A stretch of 64,000 bases of DNA from Pseudomonas chlororaphis (GTDB lineage Bacteria > Pseudomonadota > Gammaproteobacteria > Pseudomonadales > Pseudomonadaceae). This document shows positions 55,357 to 64,000 of this stretch, piece by piece. The translations under genes and the position numbers were made by a program. The first letter of the stretch is position 1; the number at the start of each line of letters is the position of its first letter. The notes under the pieces are model-generated. The model had not been told where the DNA came from. It saw nothing but the letters and a program-made list of their open reading frames with translations, and searched no databases. The stretch is from contig NZ_MOAL01000002.1 of the NCBI RefSeq assembly GCF_003731765.1, positions 434,001 through 498,000 of the forward strand, written 5' to 3'.

Positions 55357-56610
55357 AAGCCGCGAGTTAGAGCCTTCGGCCAATGCCGAGGCCATGCTCG
55401 GTGCCAACGGCAACCGCGGAATCAGCACCGCCTGCCAGGCGTGATAAAGGTCGGGCTTGCCTGCCCAGATCTCGGCGCTGGGGCGATTGTCCAGGCCCAG
55501 TTCGTGATGCCAGCTGCCGTCGACCCGGTCGATGAAATGGGCCTCGCAAAACTCCCAGAAGCACCGGTACCAGGTTTCGTATTGGGGGTCGCCGGTGCGT
55601 TTGAGCAAGGCACTGGCGGCGGCGCTGGCTTCGGCATGAGTCCAGTGCAGGCGCTGGCGGACCACGGGCCGGTTGTGCCAGTCCAGGGTGTAGACGATGC
55701 CCGGGGCACCGTCCGCGTTCCAGCCGTGGCGCACATTGCTGGCAAACAACTGCTGGGCATCGGACAGCAGCCAGCCCGGGGTCAGCATGCCCGCCTGCCC
55801 TCGCGCAGCCTCTAGGTGCAAGAGCAGGCGGGCCCATTCAAAACCGTGACCTGGGGTGGTGCCGAAGGGACGAAAGCCGTCGGCGGGACAGGCCTGGTTG
55901 TAGTCCCGCAGGGGCTGCCAGGCCAGGTCGAAATGCTCGACCACCATAAAATCGTTGGCCGCGGCGTGGTGGTGGATCACCCGTTCGACGATGCGCAGGG
56001 CGCGGTTGAGCCAGCGCGGGTCCTGGCTGACATCGGCCAGGGCGAGAAAGGCTTCGGTGGCGTGCATGTTGCTGTTGGCGCCACGATAGGCTTCCTCTTC
56101 ACTCCAGTCGCGGTTGAAGGATTCGCGCAGCGCACCCTCCTCTTCACTCCAAAAGTGCGCCTCGATGACCCCCATGGCCTCTTCAAGCAAAGCCTGGGCA
56201 CCCGGGCGCCCGGCTACCACCGCGGAGCTGGCAGCCAGGGCAACGAAGGCATGCAGGTAGGCGGCCTTGCCGGTGTTGCCATCACGGTGCCCGGCACAGG
56301 CGAACCAGCCGCGATGTTCAGCGTCCCGCAGCGGCCCGGCCAGGGCCGCAATCCCGTGGTCAACCAAGTCGGCGTAGCCCGGCAGCCCCTGGATATGGGC
56401 CATGGCAAAGCTGTGGGTCATGCGCGCGGTGTTCATGGTTTCGGCGCGGGCATCAGCGGGCAAGCGGCCCTGGGCGTCCAGATTGCCGAAGCCTTCGGCC
56501 AGCCGCGAAGCCTTGGCGAAATCCAGCAGGCGCAAGCCTTCAGCGGCGAGCCAGGAATGGTGTGCAGGCGCGTTCAGCCAACGGCTGAACGGCTGGGAGG
56601 AAGAGTCCAT
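55351..56610 (-). CDS. AGE-family epimerase/isomerase (YihS/mannose isomerase type)
   Basis: N-acylglucosamine 2-epimerase-fold protein of 419 residues. The alpha/alpha barrel shows RMTHSFAMAHIQGLPGYADLVDHGIAAL, SNMHATEAFLALADVS, FGTTPGHGFEWARLLLHLE and HWTHAEASAAASALL, consistent with active-site histidines of mannose or sulfoquinovose isomerases. It lies upstream of gtsA in the same direction (116-bp gap) and shares its promoter element, so a role in feeding hexoses to the pathway is likely. Confidence 0.87.
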   Translation of the reverse strand: MDSSSQPFSRWLNAPAHHSWLAAEGLRLLDFAKASRLAEGFGNLDAQGRLPADARAETMNTARMTHSFAMAHIQGLPGYADLVDHGIAALAGPLRDAEHRGWFACAGHRDGNTGKAAYLHAFVALAASSAVVAGRPGAQALLEEAMGVIEAHFWSEEEGALRESFNRDWSEEEAYRGANSNMHATEAFLALADVSQDPRWLNRALRIVERVIHHHAAANDFMVVEHFDLAWQPLRDYNQACPADGFRPFGTTPGHGFEWARLLLHLEAARGQAGMLTPGWLLSDAQQLFASNVRHGWNADGAPGIVYTLDWHNRPVVRQRLHWTHAEASAAASALLKRTGDPQYETWYRCFWEFCEAHFIDRVDGSWHHELGLDNRPSAEIWAGKPDLYHAWQAVLIPRLPLAPSMASALAEGSNSRLM

Positions 56611-56620
56611 GGGTGACCTG

Positions 56621-56628
56621 TTGTTGTT
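56621..56628 (-). promoter_or_regulatory. CA motif in AGE-gene leader
   Basis: AACAACAA on the minus strand, 10 nt before the ATG, fitting AAnAAnAA. Confidence 0.55.
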
Positions 56629-56668
56629 TTTATCGAAGGCCTGAGTCTAATCAAGCTATCGCCCGCAG

Positions 56669-56711
56669 CAGGTAACGAAGGACACAGGAAATGTCACCAA
56701 CCCGTGACATT
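56669..56711 (-). promoter_or_regulatory. Composite element, AGE copy
   Basis: CAGGTAACGAAG-N8-AAATGTCACC (56669-56698), the same core and spacing as the gtsA copy, plus a perfect dyad AATGTCAC-N6-GTGACATT (56690-56711). It is 58 nt before the epimerase start. Confidence 0.65.
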
Positions 56712-56725
56712 CCCCTGCCCGCCTC

Positions 56726-57017
56726 TGTAGGAGCCGACTTGCCGGCGATGACGCCCGTGGGGGCGATGGCGGTCTGGAGGCCAAATCGCTGGCAAGCCAG
56801 CTCCTACAAAGGCCATGCCCCACAAAACCTGTAGGAGCCGGCTTGCCGGCGATGACGTCCGTGAGGGCGATGGCGGTCTGGCGGCCGAATCGCTGGCAAG
56901 CCAGCTCCTACAAAGGTCATGCCCCACAAAACCTGTAGGAGCCGGCTTGCTGGCGATGACGCCCGTGAGGGCAATGGCGTTCTGGAGGCCGAATCGCTGG
57001 TAAGGCAGCGCCTACAA
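56726..57017. repeat. Three tandem REPIN units, 104-bp period
   Basis: Units start at 56726, 56830 and 56934. Each carries TGTAGGAGCCGGCTTGCCGG and an inverted partner (GCTGGCAAGCCAGCTCCTAC) joined by a 40-nt spacer and a shared tail. The third unit is degenerate (GGTAAGGCAGCGCCTAC). The array fills most of the 424 bp between gtrS and the AGE gene; the remainder holds the composite element and leader. Confidence 0.92.
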
Positions 57018-57034
57018 GCGCCGATGCCGCCTGG

Positions 57035-58504
57035 TCAATCAAAGGTCCGCGGCAAGTACAGGGTCACGCGCAGGCCGCCTTCGCGCAGGTTCTGCAGGCT
57101 GACTTCGCCGCCGTGGCTGTGGGCGATGTTGCGGGCGATGCCCAGGCCCAGGCCGTAGCCTTGCTGATGGCCCGCCAGGCGGAAGTGCGGTTCGAAAACT
57201 TGCTCCAGGCGCTGTTGCGGCACGCCGGGGCCTTCATCATCAACGTGCAGGACAAAACCGTTGTCGTCGTCCTCGATGTACAGGTGGGCGTTCTGCCCGT
57301 ACTTCAGGGCATTGTCGATCAGGTTGCCCATGCAGCGCTTGAGCGCCAGGGGCTTGCCCGGGTAACCGGCCAGCGCCCGGCCTTCCTGAGTGACCCGGCC
57401 ATTGCCGTTGGGGGCCAGGTAAGGCTCCACCAGGCAATCGATCACCTGGTTCAGGTCCACCGATTCGATGTTCTCGTGGATGTCCGTGTCCTTGACGCAC
57501 TGCAGCGCGCCCTTGACCAGCAACTCCAACTCATCCAGGTCGCGACCGAACTTGGTTTGCAGCCGTTCGTCCTCCAGCAACTCGACCCGCAAGCGCAGGC
57601 GGGTGATGGGGGTGCGCAGGTCGTGGGAGATGGCACTGAACAACTGGCTACGTTCGGTCAGGTAGCGGCTGATGCGCTCACGCATGGCGTTGAACGCACG
57701 CCCCACTTCCACCACTTCGCTGCCGCCGCCTTCGGCCACCGGCTCCACATCGGCGCCCAGGGACATGTCCCGCGCGGCCCGCGCCAGGCGTTTGAGGGGC
57801 CGGCTTTGCCAGTGCACCAACAGGCCGATAAACAGCAACAGAAAGGCACTGGTCAGCAGGATGAACCACACCTGCTGCGCCGGCAGGCCTTGCTCTTCAA
57901 GGCTGGTGTAAGGCTCCGGCAACAGCGAGGCGATGTACAGCCACTCCCCCGGCGCCATCTGGATCTGGGTCACCAGCACCGGCGGATTGACCGGTTCCAG
58001 GGTCAGGGCGTAGTGAGCCCAGGAACGCGGCAACTCATCAAGCTTGAGACCGCCGTTGAAGATGCGCAGGTCATCGGGGCTGACAAAGGTCACCGAGAGG
58101 TCGGCGTCACTGCCCAGGGACTGGCGCAGCACCTGATCCACCGCTCGCAGCACCGCTTCCTTGCGCGGCGTCGGGGGCAGCACCTGCATGCCCAGGGGCT
58201 TGTCGTTGAGGGTCACGACGAACCGGGTGCCGCCCATGCTGCGCAGCTGGTCCAGGACCAGGGGCCGATAGGCCACAGGCAGGGAACGCAAGTAACTGAC
58301 GCTGGCGGTCATCGAATGGGCCAGGCTGCGGGCGCTGGTGACCAGGCCTTCGAGCTGGGTGGCGCGCAATTGAGAGACCCAGATAACACTCGACAAGGCC
58401 TGGGCGAACAGCACCGCCAAGAGGGTCAGCAAGAGCATGCGGCCGAGCAGCGAACGCGGTACTGGCACCCGCCGTAGCAAACGAGCGAAGTGTTCAGTGA
58501 CCAT
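57035..58504 (-). CDS. gtrS: Sensor histidine kinase GtrS (GltS) of the glucose two-component system
   Basis: Histidine kinase of 489 residues. N-terminal membrane helix (MLLLTLLAVLFAQALSSVIWV), periplasmic domain (about 45-265), second helix (FILLTSAFLLLFIGLLV), HAMP, H-box SAISHDLRTPITRLRLRVELL (phospho-His), N-box DNALKYG and G boxes GPGVPQQRL and GYGLGLGIARNIAHSHGG. GtrS of P. aeruginosa senses 2-ketogluconate and 6-phosphogluconate. ATG 58504 overlaps the gltR end by 11 nt. Confidence 0.93.
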   Translation of the reverse strand: MVTEHFARLLRRVPVPRSLLGRMLLLTLLAVLFAQALSSVIWVSQLRATQLEGLVTSARSLAHSMTASVSYLRSLPVAYRPLVLDQLRSMGGTRFVVTLNDKPLGMQVLPPTPRKEAVLRAVDQVLRQSLGSDADLSVTFVSPDDLRIFNGGLKLDELPRSWAHYALTLEPVNPPVLVTQIQMAPGEWLYIASLLPEPYTSLEEQGLPAQQVWFILLTSAFLLLFIGLLVHWQSRPLKRLARAARDMSLGADVEPVAEGGGSEVVEVGRAFNAMRERISRYLTERSQLFSAISHDLRTPITRLRLRVELLEDERLQTKFGRDLDELELLVKGALQCVKDTDIHENIESVDLNQVIDCLVEPYLAPNGNGRVTQEGRALAGYPGKPLALKRCMGNLIDNALKYGQNAHLYIEDDDNGFVLHVDDEGPGVPQQRLEQVFEPHFRLAGHQQGYGLGLGIARNIAHSHGGEVSLQNLREGGLRVTLYLPRTFD

Positions 58505-59225
58505 GGCTGGCAACCACACTGGCTGCCAATTGATAACCGCTGCCGCGCACGGTGCGAATCAGTCGCGGCGGTTTTTCGGTGTCACGCAGGCGCTGACGCA
58601 GGCGGCTGACCGCCATGTCGACGATGCGATCCAGGGGCATCAGGTCGCGACCACGGGTCGCGTTGCCGATGGTGTCGCGGTCGAGGATTTCCTGGGGATG
58701 ATCGAGAAACAGCTTGAGCAGGGCGAAGTCGGCACCGGAGAGAATCACCTCCTCGCCGTCGTTGTGAAACAGCCGGTGGCTGATCATGTCCAGCCGCCAG
58801 TCGTCGAAGCACAGCACCTCGCCGCTGCTGCGTTCCTGGGCGAACTGAGCACGGCGCAACAAGGCCTTGATCCGCGCCTGCAACTCCCGGGGGCTGAAGG
58901 GCTTGCCCAGGTAGTCATCGGCCCCCAGCTCCAGGCCGACGATACGGTCGGCCTCATCGGAGCTGGCGGTGAGCATGATAATCGGCACCTGGTTATGGCG
59001 CGGGTGCTGGCGCACCCAGCGGCACAGGCTGAAGCCGTCTTCATCGGGCAACATCACATCGAGAATCACCAGGTCGCTGCTGGCCTCATTCAGAGCCTGG
59101 CGAAAGCCGGCACCGTCGGGCGTGCTGCGCACCTGGAAACCGCAACGGCTGAGGTACGTCTCCAGCAGCTCGCGAATTTCCTGATCATCGTCAACCAACA
59201 AAATCGACTTACTGACAGAGCTCAT
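58494..59225 (-). CDS. gltR: Response regulator GltR
   Basis: OmpR-type response regulator of 243 residues. Acidic triad VDDD (11-14), phosphoacceptor Asp56 in [14 protein letters not shown] and Lys in [10 protein letters not shown], followed by the C-terminal winged helix ([28 protein letters not shown]). ATG 59225 was chosen from the family N-terminus. Known to control glucose transport genes in P. aeruginosa. A CA motif lies in its leader. Confidence 0.94.
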   Translation of the reverse strand: MSSVSKSILLVDDDQEIRELLETYLSRCGFQVRSTPDGAGFRQALNEASSDLVILDVMLPDEDGFSLCRWVRQHPRHNQVPIIMLTASSDEADRIVGLELGADDYLGKPFSPRELQARIKALLRRAQFAQERSSGEVLCFDDWRLDMISHRLFHNDGEEVILSGADFALLKLFLDHPQEILDRDTIGNATRGRDLMPLDRIVDMAVSRLRQRLRDTEKPPRLIRTVRGSGYQLAASVVASHGH

Positions 59226-59236
59226 GTGGGCCGTCC

Positions 59237-59244
59237 TTGTTGTT
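59237..59244 (-). promoter_or_regulatory. CA motif in gltR leader
   Basis: AACAACAA on the minus strand, 11 nt upstream of the ATG. Confidence 0.55.
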
Positions 59245-59304
59245 ATGGATGGAGCGCGATTATGCCCGAGGAAATGTGGATTGATGTGGTTGGCAAGGAG
59301 GAGC

Positions 59305-59348
59305 ATCGCCAGCAAGCCAACTCCCGCAGGAGCTGGCTTGCCAGCGAT
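59305..59348. repeat. Inverted REP pair
   Basis: ATCGCCAGCAAGCCAACTCC and GGAGCTGGCTTGCCAGCGAT form a near-perfect 20-bp dyad. It lies between gltR and the 3' end of glk. Confidence 0.87.
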
Positions 59349-59355
59349 CAGGGAA

Positions 59356-60312
59356 TCAGCCCTGCGCCTGCTCCAGGGCCACACCGGCACCGGTCAGCCC
59401 GGAGTACGGCGCAGTCACCAGCCACACGGGAATGCCCTTGAAGTAATCACTCATGCAGCCCTTGTCGGCAAAGCACCGGGCAAAGCCGCTCTGGATGAAA
59501 AAGTCGGCAAAGCGCGGAATCACTCCACCGACGATGTACACCCCGCCACGCCCGCCGGTGGTCAGCACGTTGTTGCCGGCCACACGCCCCAGCCAGCAAC
59601 TGAACTGCTCCAGCACCTCCCGGGCAATCGGGTCGCCGGCCAGGCCCGCGGCGGTGATCGCCTCGGGGGTGTCCAGCACCGGCACATGCCCGTCCACCGC
59701 GCAGATCGCCCGATAAACCCGGGGCAGGCCGCCGCCGCTCAAGGCCGTCTCGGCACTGACGTGGCCGATTTCACTGTGGATGTGTTGCCAAAGTTGGGTT
59801 TCCCGCGGGCTGCTCAGTGGCAGGTCGACGTGCCCACCCTCCCCGGGCAAGGCCGCCCAGCGCCCCTCGCCCAGATCGAGCAAGGTGCCGACCCCCAGCC
59901 CGGTGCCCGGGCCAATCACTACCGCCGGGCGCAACGGCTCGGCAACACCTTCGCAGACCACGCGGAATTCATCAGGCTGCAAGCGGGTCATGCCCAGGGC
60001 CATGGCCGAGAAGTCGTTGACCAGCAACAGCCGCTCCACCTGCAAGGTCTCGCAGAAGGCCTTGCGGCTCAGGCGCCAGTGGTTGTTGGTGAAGCGAAAC
60101 TCATCCCCGCTGACCGGCCCCGCTACCGACAGGCACACCGAACCAATGGCCCCGGACGCCAGGCCCAGGTCCTTGAGGTAAGCGGTGATCGCCGCTTCGG
60201 GGTTCGGGTAATCCGCCGTGGCATGAACCTGGATCGAATCCAGTTGCTGGTCTTTCCACAACGCAAACCGCGCGTTGGTTCCTCCGATATCACCGACCAG
60301 GGCCAGTTTCAC
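59356..60312 (-). CDS. glk: Glucokinase
   Basis: ROK-independent bacterial glucokinase of 318 residues, phosphorylating glucose with ATP. Phosphate motif [14 protein letters not shown] (6-19), FTNNHWRLS and [12 protein letters not shown] around the catalytic Asp, and [15 protein letters not shown]. Starts with GTG, overlapping the edd stop as GTGA. Second gene of edd-glk-gltR-gtrS, though REP DNA separates it from gltR. Confidence 0.95.
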   Translation of the reverse strand: MKLALVGDIGGTNARFALWKDQQLDSIQVHATADYPNPEAAITAYLKDLGLASGAIGSVCLSVAGPVSGDEFRFTNNHWRLSRKAFCETLQVERLLLVNDFSAMALGMTRLQPDEFRVVCEGVAEPLRPAVVIGPGTGLGVGTLLDLGEGRWAALPGEGGHVDLPLSSPRETQLWQHIHSEIGHVSAETALSGGGLPRVYRAICAVDGHVPVLDTPEAITAAGLAGDPIAREVLEQFSCWLGRVAGNNVLTTGGRGGVYIVGGVIPRFADFFIQSGFARCFADKGCMSDYFKGIPVWLVTAPYSGLTGAGVALEQAQG

Positions 60313-62135
60313 TTGAGCGTCTCCAGGGCAGAAGTAAAGGCGCTGGCGCCCTGCTCCGCCGAGCTGAAGGCCATGCGCATAAAGGCGAAGAGTTCGCGGC
60401 CGGTGCCCACGTTATTGCCCAAGAGGCCCTTGGCCGGCTCGCGGGCCGCAAATTCATCGGCGTCCACCTTAAGCTCCAGGGTGCCCTTGACGCCATCCAC
60501 ACGGATGATGTCGCCGTCCAGCACCCGGGCCAGCGCACCGCCCATCTGGGCTTCGGGGCTGACGTGGATGGCCGCCGGGATCTTGCCCGACGCACCGGAC
60601 ATGCGTCCGTCGGTGACCAGCGCCACCTTGAAGCCGCGGTCCTGCAGCACGCCGAGGAATGGCGTCATCTTGTGCAGCTCGGGCATGCCATTGGAGCGCG
60701 GGCCCTGGAAGCGCATCACCGCGACAAAGTCCTTTTCCAGCTCGCCGGCCTTGAACGCATCGGCCAGGTCTTGCTGGTCCTGGAACACCACCGCCGGAGC
60801 TTCGACGACCTGGTGTTCCGGGGCCACGGCAGAGACTTTCATCACCCCTCGACCGAGGTTGCCTTCCATCACCCGCAGGCCGCCCTCAGGCGAGAACGCA
60901 CGGGCCACCGGACGCAGAATGTTTTCGTCGAGGCTCTCGATCGGGCCATCGCGCCACACCAGCTTGCCGTTCTCCAGGAACGGCTCCTGGGTGTAACGGC
61001 TCAGGCCGCGACCGGCCACGGTGTTGACGTCTTCGTGAAGCAGGCCGGCTTCCAGCAGTTCGCGAATCAGGAACGACATGCCCCCGGCCGCCTGGAAGTG
61101 GTTGATGTCGGCCTTGCCGTTCGGATAGACGTGGGACAGGGTCGGCACCACCTCGGAAAGGTCGGCCATGTCCTGCCAAGTCAGTTGGATACCCGCCGCC
61201 TGGGCGATGGCCGGCATGTGCAGGGTGTGGTTGGTGGAACCGCCGGTGGCGTGCAGGGCCACGATGGAGTTGACCAGGGAACGCTCGTCGACGATCTCAC
61301 CGATCGGGGTGAAGTTGCCGCTCTGCTTGGTCAGGCGCGTGACCTGCTGCGCGGCTTCGTAAGTCAGCGCATCACGCAGCGGCGTGTTGGGGTTGACGAA
61401 CGAGGCGCCCGGCAAGTGCAGGCCCATGACTTCCATCAGCAACTGGTTGGTGTTGGCGGTGCCGTAGAAGGTGCAGGTGCCTGGGCTGTGGTAGGACTTC
61501 ATTTCCGACTCCAGCAGCTCTTCGCGGCTGGCCTTGCCCTCGGCGTAACGCTGGCGCACATCGGCTTTCTGCTTGTTGGAGATGCCCGAGACCATCGGCC
61601 CGCCCGGCACAAAGACCATCGGCAAATGACCAAAGCGCAGGGCACCCATCATCAGGCCCGGAACGATCTTGTCGCAGATACCGAGCATCAGCGCCGCGTC
61701 GAACATGTTGTGGGACAGCGCCACCGCCGTGGACAGGGCGATCACTTCACGGCTCGGCAGGCTCAATTCCATGCCGGCCTCGCCTTGGGTCACGCCGTCG
61801 CACATGGCGGGCGTGCCACCGGCGAACTGGCCGACGGAACCGATCTCGCGCAGGGCCTTTTTGATCTGTTCCGGAAAATGCTCGTAAGGCTGATGCGCCG
61901 AGAGCATGTCGTTATATGACGAAACAATTGCCACGTTGGCGGCATTCATCATGCGCAGGCTGTTTTTATCTTCAGTGCCGCAACCGGCCACGCCGTGGGC
62001 GAAGTTCGCACACTGCAGCTTGCCCCGTTGCGGGCCGTCGCTGGCGGCGCCACGAATCAGGGCGAGGTAGGCCTCGCGAGTGGTGCGACTGCGGGCGACA
62101 AGCCGTTCGGTGACCTCAAGAACGCGGGGATGCAT
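60309..62135 (-). CDS. edd: 6-phosphogluconate dehydratase
   Basis: IlvD/Edd family iron-sulfur dehydratase of 608 residues, making KDPG. Cluster-region motifs: [53 protein letters not shown] and [22 protein letters not shown]. Length equals the family norm (about 603-608). Divergent from gap over a region carrying HexR sites. Confidence 0.96.
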   Translation of the reverse strand: MHPRVLEVTERLVARSRTTREAYLALIRGAASDGPQRGKLQCANFAHGVAGCGTEDKNSLRMMNAANVAIVSSYNDMLSAHQPYEHFPEQIKKALREIGSVGQFAGGTPAMCDGVTQGEAGMELSLPSREVIALSTAVALSHNMFDAALMLGICDKIVPGLMMGALRFGHLPMVFVPGGPMVSGISNKQKADVRQRYAEGKASREELLESEMKSYHSPGTCTFYGTANTNQLLMEVMGLHLPGASFVNPNTPLRDALTYEAAQQVTRLTKQSGNFTPIGEIVDERSLVNSIVALHATGGSTNHTLHMPAIAQAAGIQLTWQDMADLSEVVPTLSHVYPNGKADINHFQAAGGMSFLIRELLEAGLLHEDVNTVAGRGLSRYTQEPFLENGKLVWRDGPIESLDENILRPVARAFSPEGGLRVMEGNLGRGVMKVSAVAPEHQVVEAPAVVFQDQQDLADAFKAGELEKDFVAVMRFQGPRSNGMPELHKMTPFLGVLQDRGFKVALVTDGRMSGASGKIPAAIHVSPEAQMGGALARVLDGDIIRVDGVKGTLELKVDADEFAAREPAKGLLGNNVGTGRELFAFMRMAFSSAEQGASAFTSALETLK

Positions 62136-62254
62136 GTGTAGAACTCCAGGCTAACGGATGTGGCGACCTGTTTGTCTATGCTGATCAAAACACCGCTGCA
62201 GTGGGATGGCAGCCGTTTTCTTGACCATTTGGACCAGTTGATTCAGGTCACTCG

Positions 62255-62269
62255 TTGTAGATAAAACAA
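62255..62269. promoter_or_regulatory. HexR operator, edd side
   Basis: TTGT-AGATAAA-ACAA, an exact match to the published HexR consensus TTGT-N7-ACAA, inside the edd/gap divergent region. Confidence 0.75.
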
Positions 62270-62316
62270 AATATTGCCACTAAAAAGGCTTGTTTTCTAT
62301 TTTTATGCGAATAATC

Positions 62317-62331
62317 TTGTAATTCCAACAA
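62317..62331. promoter_or_regulatory. HexR operator, gap side
   Basis: TTGT-AATTCCA-ACAA, a second exact match 24 nt before the gap start codon. Confidence 0.75.
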
Positions 62332-62334
62332 CAA
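62327..62334 (+). promoter_or_regulatory. CA motif in gap leader
   Basis: AACAACAA, overlapping the HexR site at 62317 and lying 20 nt before the ATG. Confidence 0.45.
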
Positions 62335-62354
62335 AACACGACAGGCGTTTGTTT

Positions 62355-63359
62355 ATGACTCTTCGAATCGCAATCAATGGTTTTGGCCGTATCGGCCGTA
62401 ACGTCCTGCGCGCACTTTATACCCAAGGCTATCGCCAGGACCTGCAGATCGTCGCCATCAACGATCTGGGCGACAGCTCGATCAATGCCCACCTGCTCAA
62501 ATACGACACCGTCCACGGCACCTTCGATGCCGACGTCCAGCACGATCAGGAAAGCCTGACCGTCAACGGCGACCGTATCGCCGTCAGCGCCATTCGCAAT
62601 CCGGCCGAATTGCCTTGGGCCGCCGAAAAGATTGACGTGGTCTTCGAATGCACCGGTCTGTTCACCGACCGTGCCAAGGCCGCCGCGCATATTACCGCCG
62701 GCGCCCGCAAAGTGATTATCTCGGCCCCGGCCAAAGGCGCCGACGCCACCGTGGTCTATGGCGTCAACCACGACATTCTGCGCCAGTCGCACCAGGTTAT
62801 TTCCAACGCTTCGTGCACCACCAACTGCCTGGCCCCGGTGGCCCAGGTGCTGCACCGCGAGCTGGGCATCGAAAGCGGCCTGATGACCACCATCCACGCT
62901 TACACCAACGACCAGAACCTCACTGACGTCTACCACACCGACCCGTACCGCGCGCGTTCGGCCACCCAGAACATGATCCCGAGCAAGACCGGCGCCGCTG
63001 AAGCCGTGGGCCTGGTGCTGCCGGAACTGGCGGGCAAGTTGACCGGCATGGCCGTGCGCGTTCCAGTGATCAACGTGTCCCTGGTGGACCTGACCGTGCA
63101 ACTCAAGCGCGACACCACCGCCGAAGAGGTCAACGCCCTGCTCAAGGACGCGGCCCAGCACTCGAAGATCCTCGGCTACAACACCCTGCCGCTGGTCTCC
63201 AGCGACTTCAACCACAACCCGCTGTCGTCGATCTTCGACGCCAACCACACCAAAGTCAGCGGCGGTAAGCTGCTCAAGGTCCTGGCCTGGTACGACAACG
63301 AGTGGGGCTTCTCCAACCGCATGCTGGATAACTGCCTGGCGCTGTGCAACGCCGAGTAA
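62355..63359 (+). CDS. gap: Glyceraldehyde-3-phosphate dehydrogenase, type I
   Basis: GAPDH of 334 residues. N-terminal Rossmann motif NGFGRIGR (8-15), Asp37 for NAD specificity, catalytic Cys154 in ASCTTNC, and [36 protein letters not shown] at the C-terminus. Takes the triose phosphate released by Eda. Divergent from edd with two HexR sites; ATG 62355 chosen by the family N-terminus [11 protein letters not shown]. Confidence 0.96.
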   Translation: MTLRIAINGFGRIGRNVLRALYTQGYRQDLQIVAINDLGDSSINAHLLKYDTVHGTFDADVQHDQESLTVNGDRIAVSAIRNPAELPWAAEKIDVVFECTGLFTDRAKAAAHITAGARKVIISAPAKGADATVVYGVNHDILRQSHQVISNASCTTNCLAPVAQVLHRELGIESGLMTTIHAYTNDQNLTDVYHTDPYRARSATQNMIPSKTGAAEAVGLVLPELAGKLTGMAVRVPVINVSLVDLTVQLKRDTTAEEVNALLKDAAQHSKILGYNTLPLVSSDFNHNPLSSIFDANHTKVSGGKLLKVLAWYDNEWGFSNRMLDNCLALCNAE

Positions 63360-63384
63360 GGGGCCACTTGTGGAACAGCAACCG

Positions 63385-63849
63385 ATGATCGGGATCAGCT
63401 TCACGGAAAAGACCATGGCGGCGCGCAAGCGCATCGCCTTGGTCGCCCACGACCACTGCAAGGTATTTCTGCTGGGCTGGGCCGAGCGGCACAAGGCCCA
63501 GCTCGCCGAGCACGACCTGGTTGCCACCGGCACCACCGGCCTGCTGCTGAGCACGCGCCTGGGGCTGCCGGTGGAGAGCATGATCAGCGGCCCCCTGGGC
63601 GGTGACCAACAGTTGGGCGCACAGATTGCCGAGCAGAAAGTCGACATGCTGGTGTTCTTCTGGGACCCCTTCGAGCCCCAGCCCCACGACCCGGATATCA
63701 AGGCCCTGCTCAGGGTAGCGGCAGTGTGGAATATCCCGGTGGCCTGCAACGAATGCAGCGCCGACTACCTGCTCAGCAGCCCGCTGATGAGCCAGGCCCA
63801 CAGCCATCGGATTCCCGACTACCAGGCCTACCTCGCCGCCCGGCGCTGA
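63385..63849 (+). CDS. mgsA: Methylglyoxal synthase
   Basis: MgsA of 154 residues, converting dihydroxyacetone phosphate to methylglyoxal. Motifs: RIALVAHDHCK, LVATGTTGLLLST, ISGPLGGDQQLGAQIA (catalytic Asp in GGDQQ), FFWDPFEPQPHDPDIKALLR and IPVACNECSADYLL. GGA lies 9 nt before ATG 63385; GTG 63370 would add five residues. 25 bp after gap, so likely cotranscribed. Confidence 0.94.
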   Translation: MIGISFTEKTMAARKRIALVAHDHCKVFLLGWAERHKAQLAEHDLVATGTTGLLLSTRLGLPVESMISGPLGGDQQLGAQIAEQKVDMLVFFWDPFEPQPHDPDIKALLRVAAVWNIPVACNECSADYLLSSPLMSQAHSHRIPDYQAYLAARR

Positions 63850-63874
63850 TTCACATCGGGCTTGACCAAGTGCG

Positions 63875-63897
63875 CAGATGATAAGCATTATCATCTG
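63875..63897. promoter_or_regulatory. Fur-box-like palindrome
   Basis: Perfect 10-bp arms CAGATGATAA and TTATCATCTG around GCA, close to the Fur consensus GATAATGATAATCATTATC. It lies 26 bp before the sigma-factor start. Confidence 0.75.
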
Positions 63898-63923
63898 ATG
63901 GAAAAATTGGATCAGGCCCTGCT

Positions 63924-64000
63924 GTGAGTCAATCTCGCTTCAATCATGTCTTTCTCACCCAACGAATCTCCCTGCTGCGCACCCTGGAGCGGATGGTCAA
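63924..64000 (+). CDS. ECF sigma factor, iron-regulated type, N-terminus only
   Basis: Only the first 25 residues are in the window: a GTG start then SQSRFNHVFLTQRISLLRTLERMV. The FLTQRxSLLRTLERMV pattern fits region 2.1 of ECF factors of the FecI/HasI iron-starvation group. The Fur-type palindrome just upstream supports this. Which uptake system it serves is outside the window. Confidence 0.68.
   Translation, partial: MSQSRFNHVFLTQRISLLRTLERMV

Noticed and set aside
56726..57017. Evenly spaced repeats suggesting a CRISPR array
   Set aside because: The repeat period is 104 bp, the spacers are themselves near-identical, and each unit folds as a REP pair; no cas genes are present.
62280..63749. 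Open frame of 489 codons on the minus strand, opposite gap and mgsA
   Set aside because: Both sense genes are canonical; the antisense frame crosses two genes and the HexR region.

Overview
The window is chromosomal DNA of a fluorescent Pseudomonas (P. fluorescens/P. putida-type). The support is the high-GC coding bias, many copies of the GTAGGAGCCGGCTTGCCGGCGA-like REP element, and gene blocks typical of that genus: the split Entner-Doudoroff/glucose-uptake locus (edd-glk-gltR-gtrS, gap, gtsABCD-oprB, hexR/zwf-pgl-eda), the fadD2/fadD1/hydrolase/phaJ block, and a gntR/gntK/gntP gluconate locus. No tRNA, rRNA, CRISPR array, prophage, insertion sequence or plasmid function was seen. Both window edges cut genes: pxpB on the left and an ECF sigma factor on the right.

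Layout, 0-17 kb: a 5-oxoprolinase-type operon (pxpA-accB-accC-pxpB, minus strand) lies opposite a LysR regulator. It is followed by the Pqi lipid-transport operon (two half-size PqiA proteins, PqiB, PqiC) opposite a TetR regulator, a PACE efflux pump opposite a LysR regulator, another LysR opposite an SDR oxidoreductase, an ECF42-like sigma operon (SnoaL-like, DGPF, AHSA1-like, sigma), two acetyltransferases, a GyrI-like protein and a LysE exporter. 17-26 kb: alaC, the GntR-controlled gluconate genes with three copies of one operator, a RhtB exporter/LysR pair, a second LysR/PACE pair, a glutathione transferase, and a protein of unknown function behind a sigma-54-type promoter.

26-44 kb: a BdlA-like PAS-PAS-chemotaxis protein, a LysR/glutathione-transferase pair, a 38-residue lysine-rich protein, an exported methyltransferase-like protein, a second-type peptide deformylase coupled to a YihY membrane protein, CsbD, the tandem acyl-CoA ligases fadD1/fadD2 with a lipase-like hydrolase and phaJ, an Aae-type efflux operon (FUSC, DUF1656, HlyD), and small stress-type proteins. 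44-64 kb: the glucose catabolic region. OprB and GtsABCD bring glucose across both membranes. Glk, Zwf, Pgl, Edd and Eda convert it to pyruvate and glyceraldehyde-3-phosphate, and Gap continues from there. GltR/GtrS and HexR regulate. A mutarotase, an AGE-family epimerase and methylglyoxal synthase sit among these genes.

Regulatory DNA is the most informative part beyond the genes. There are HexR-type TTGT-N7-ACAA sites at edd/gap and a near-match at zwf, three identical-core GntR operators, a two-copy composite element unique to gtsA and the AGE epimerase gene, AAnAAnAA (Crc/Hfq-type) motifs in front of most sugar genes, an isolated perfect palindrome ahead of the FUSC pump, and a perfect Fur-type palindrome at the right edge. 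All functional statements come from reading the sequence and family knowledge; no search was run.
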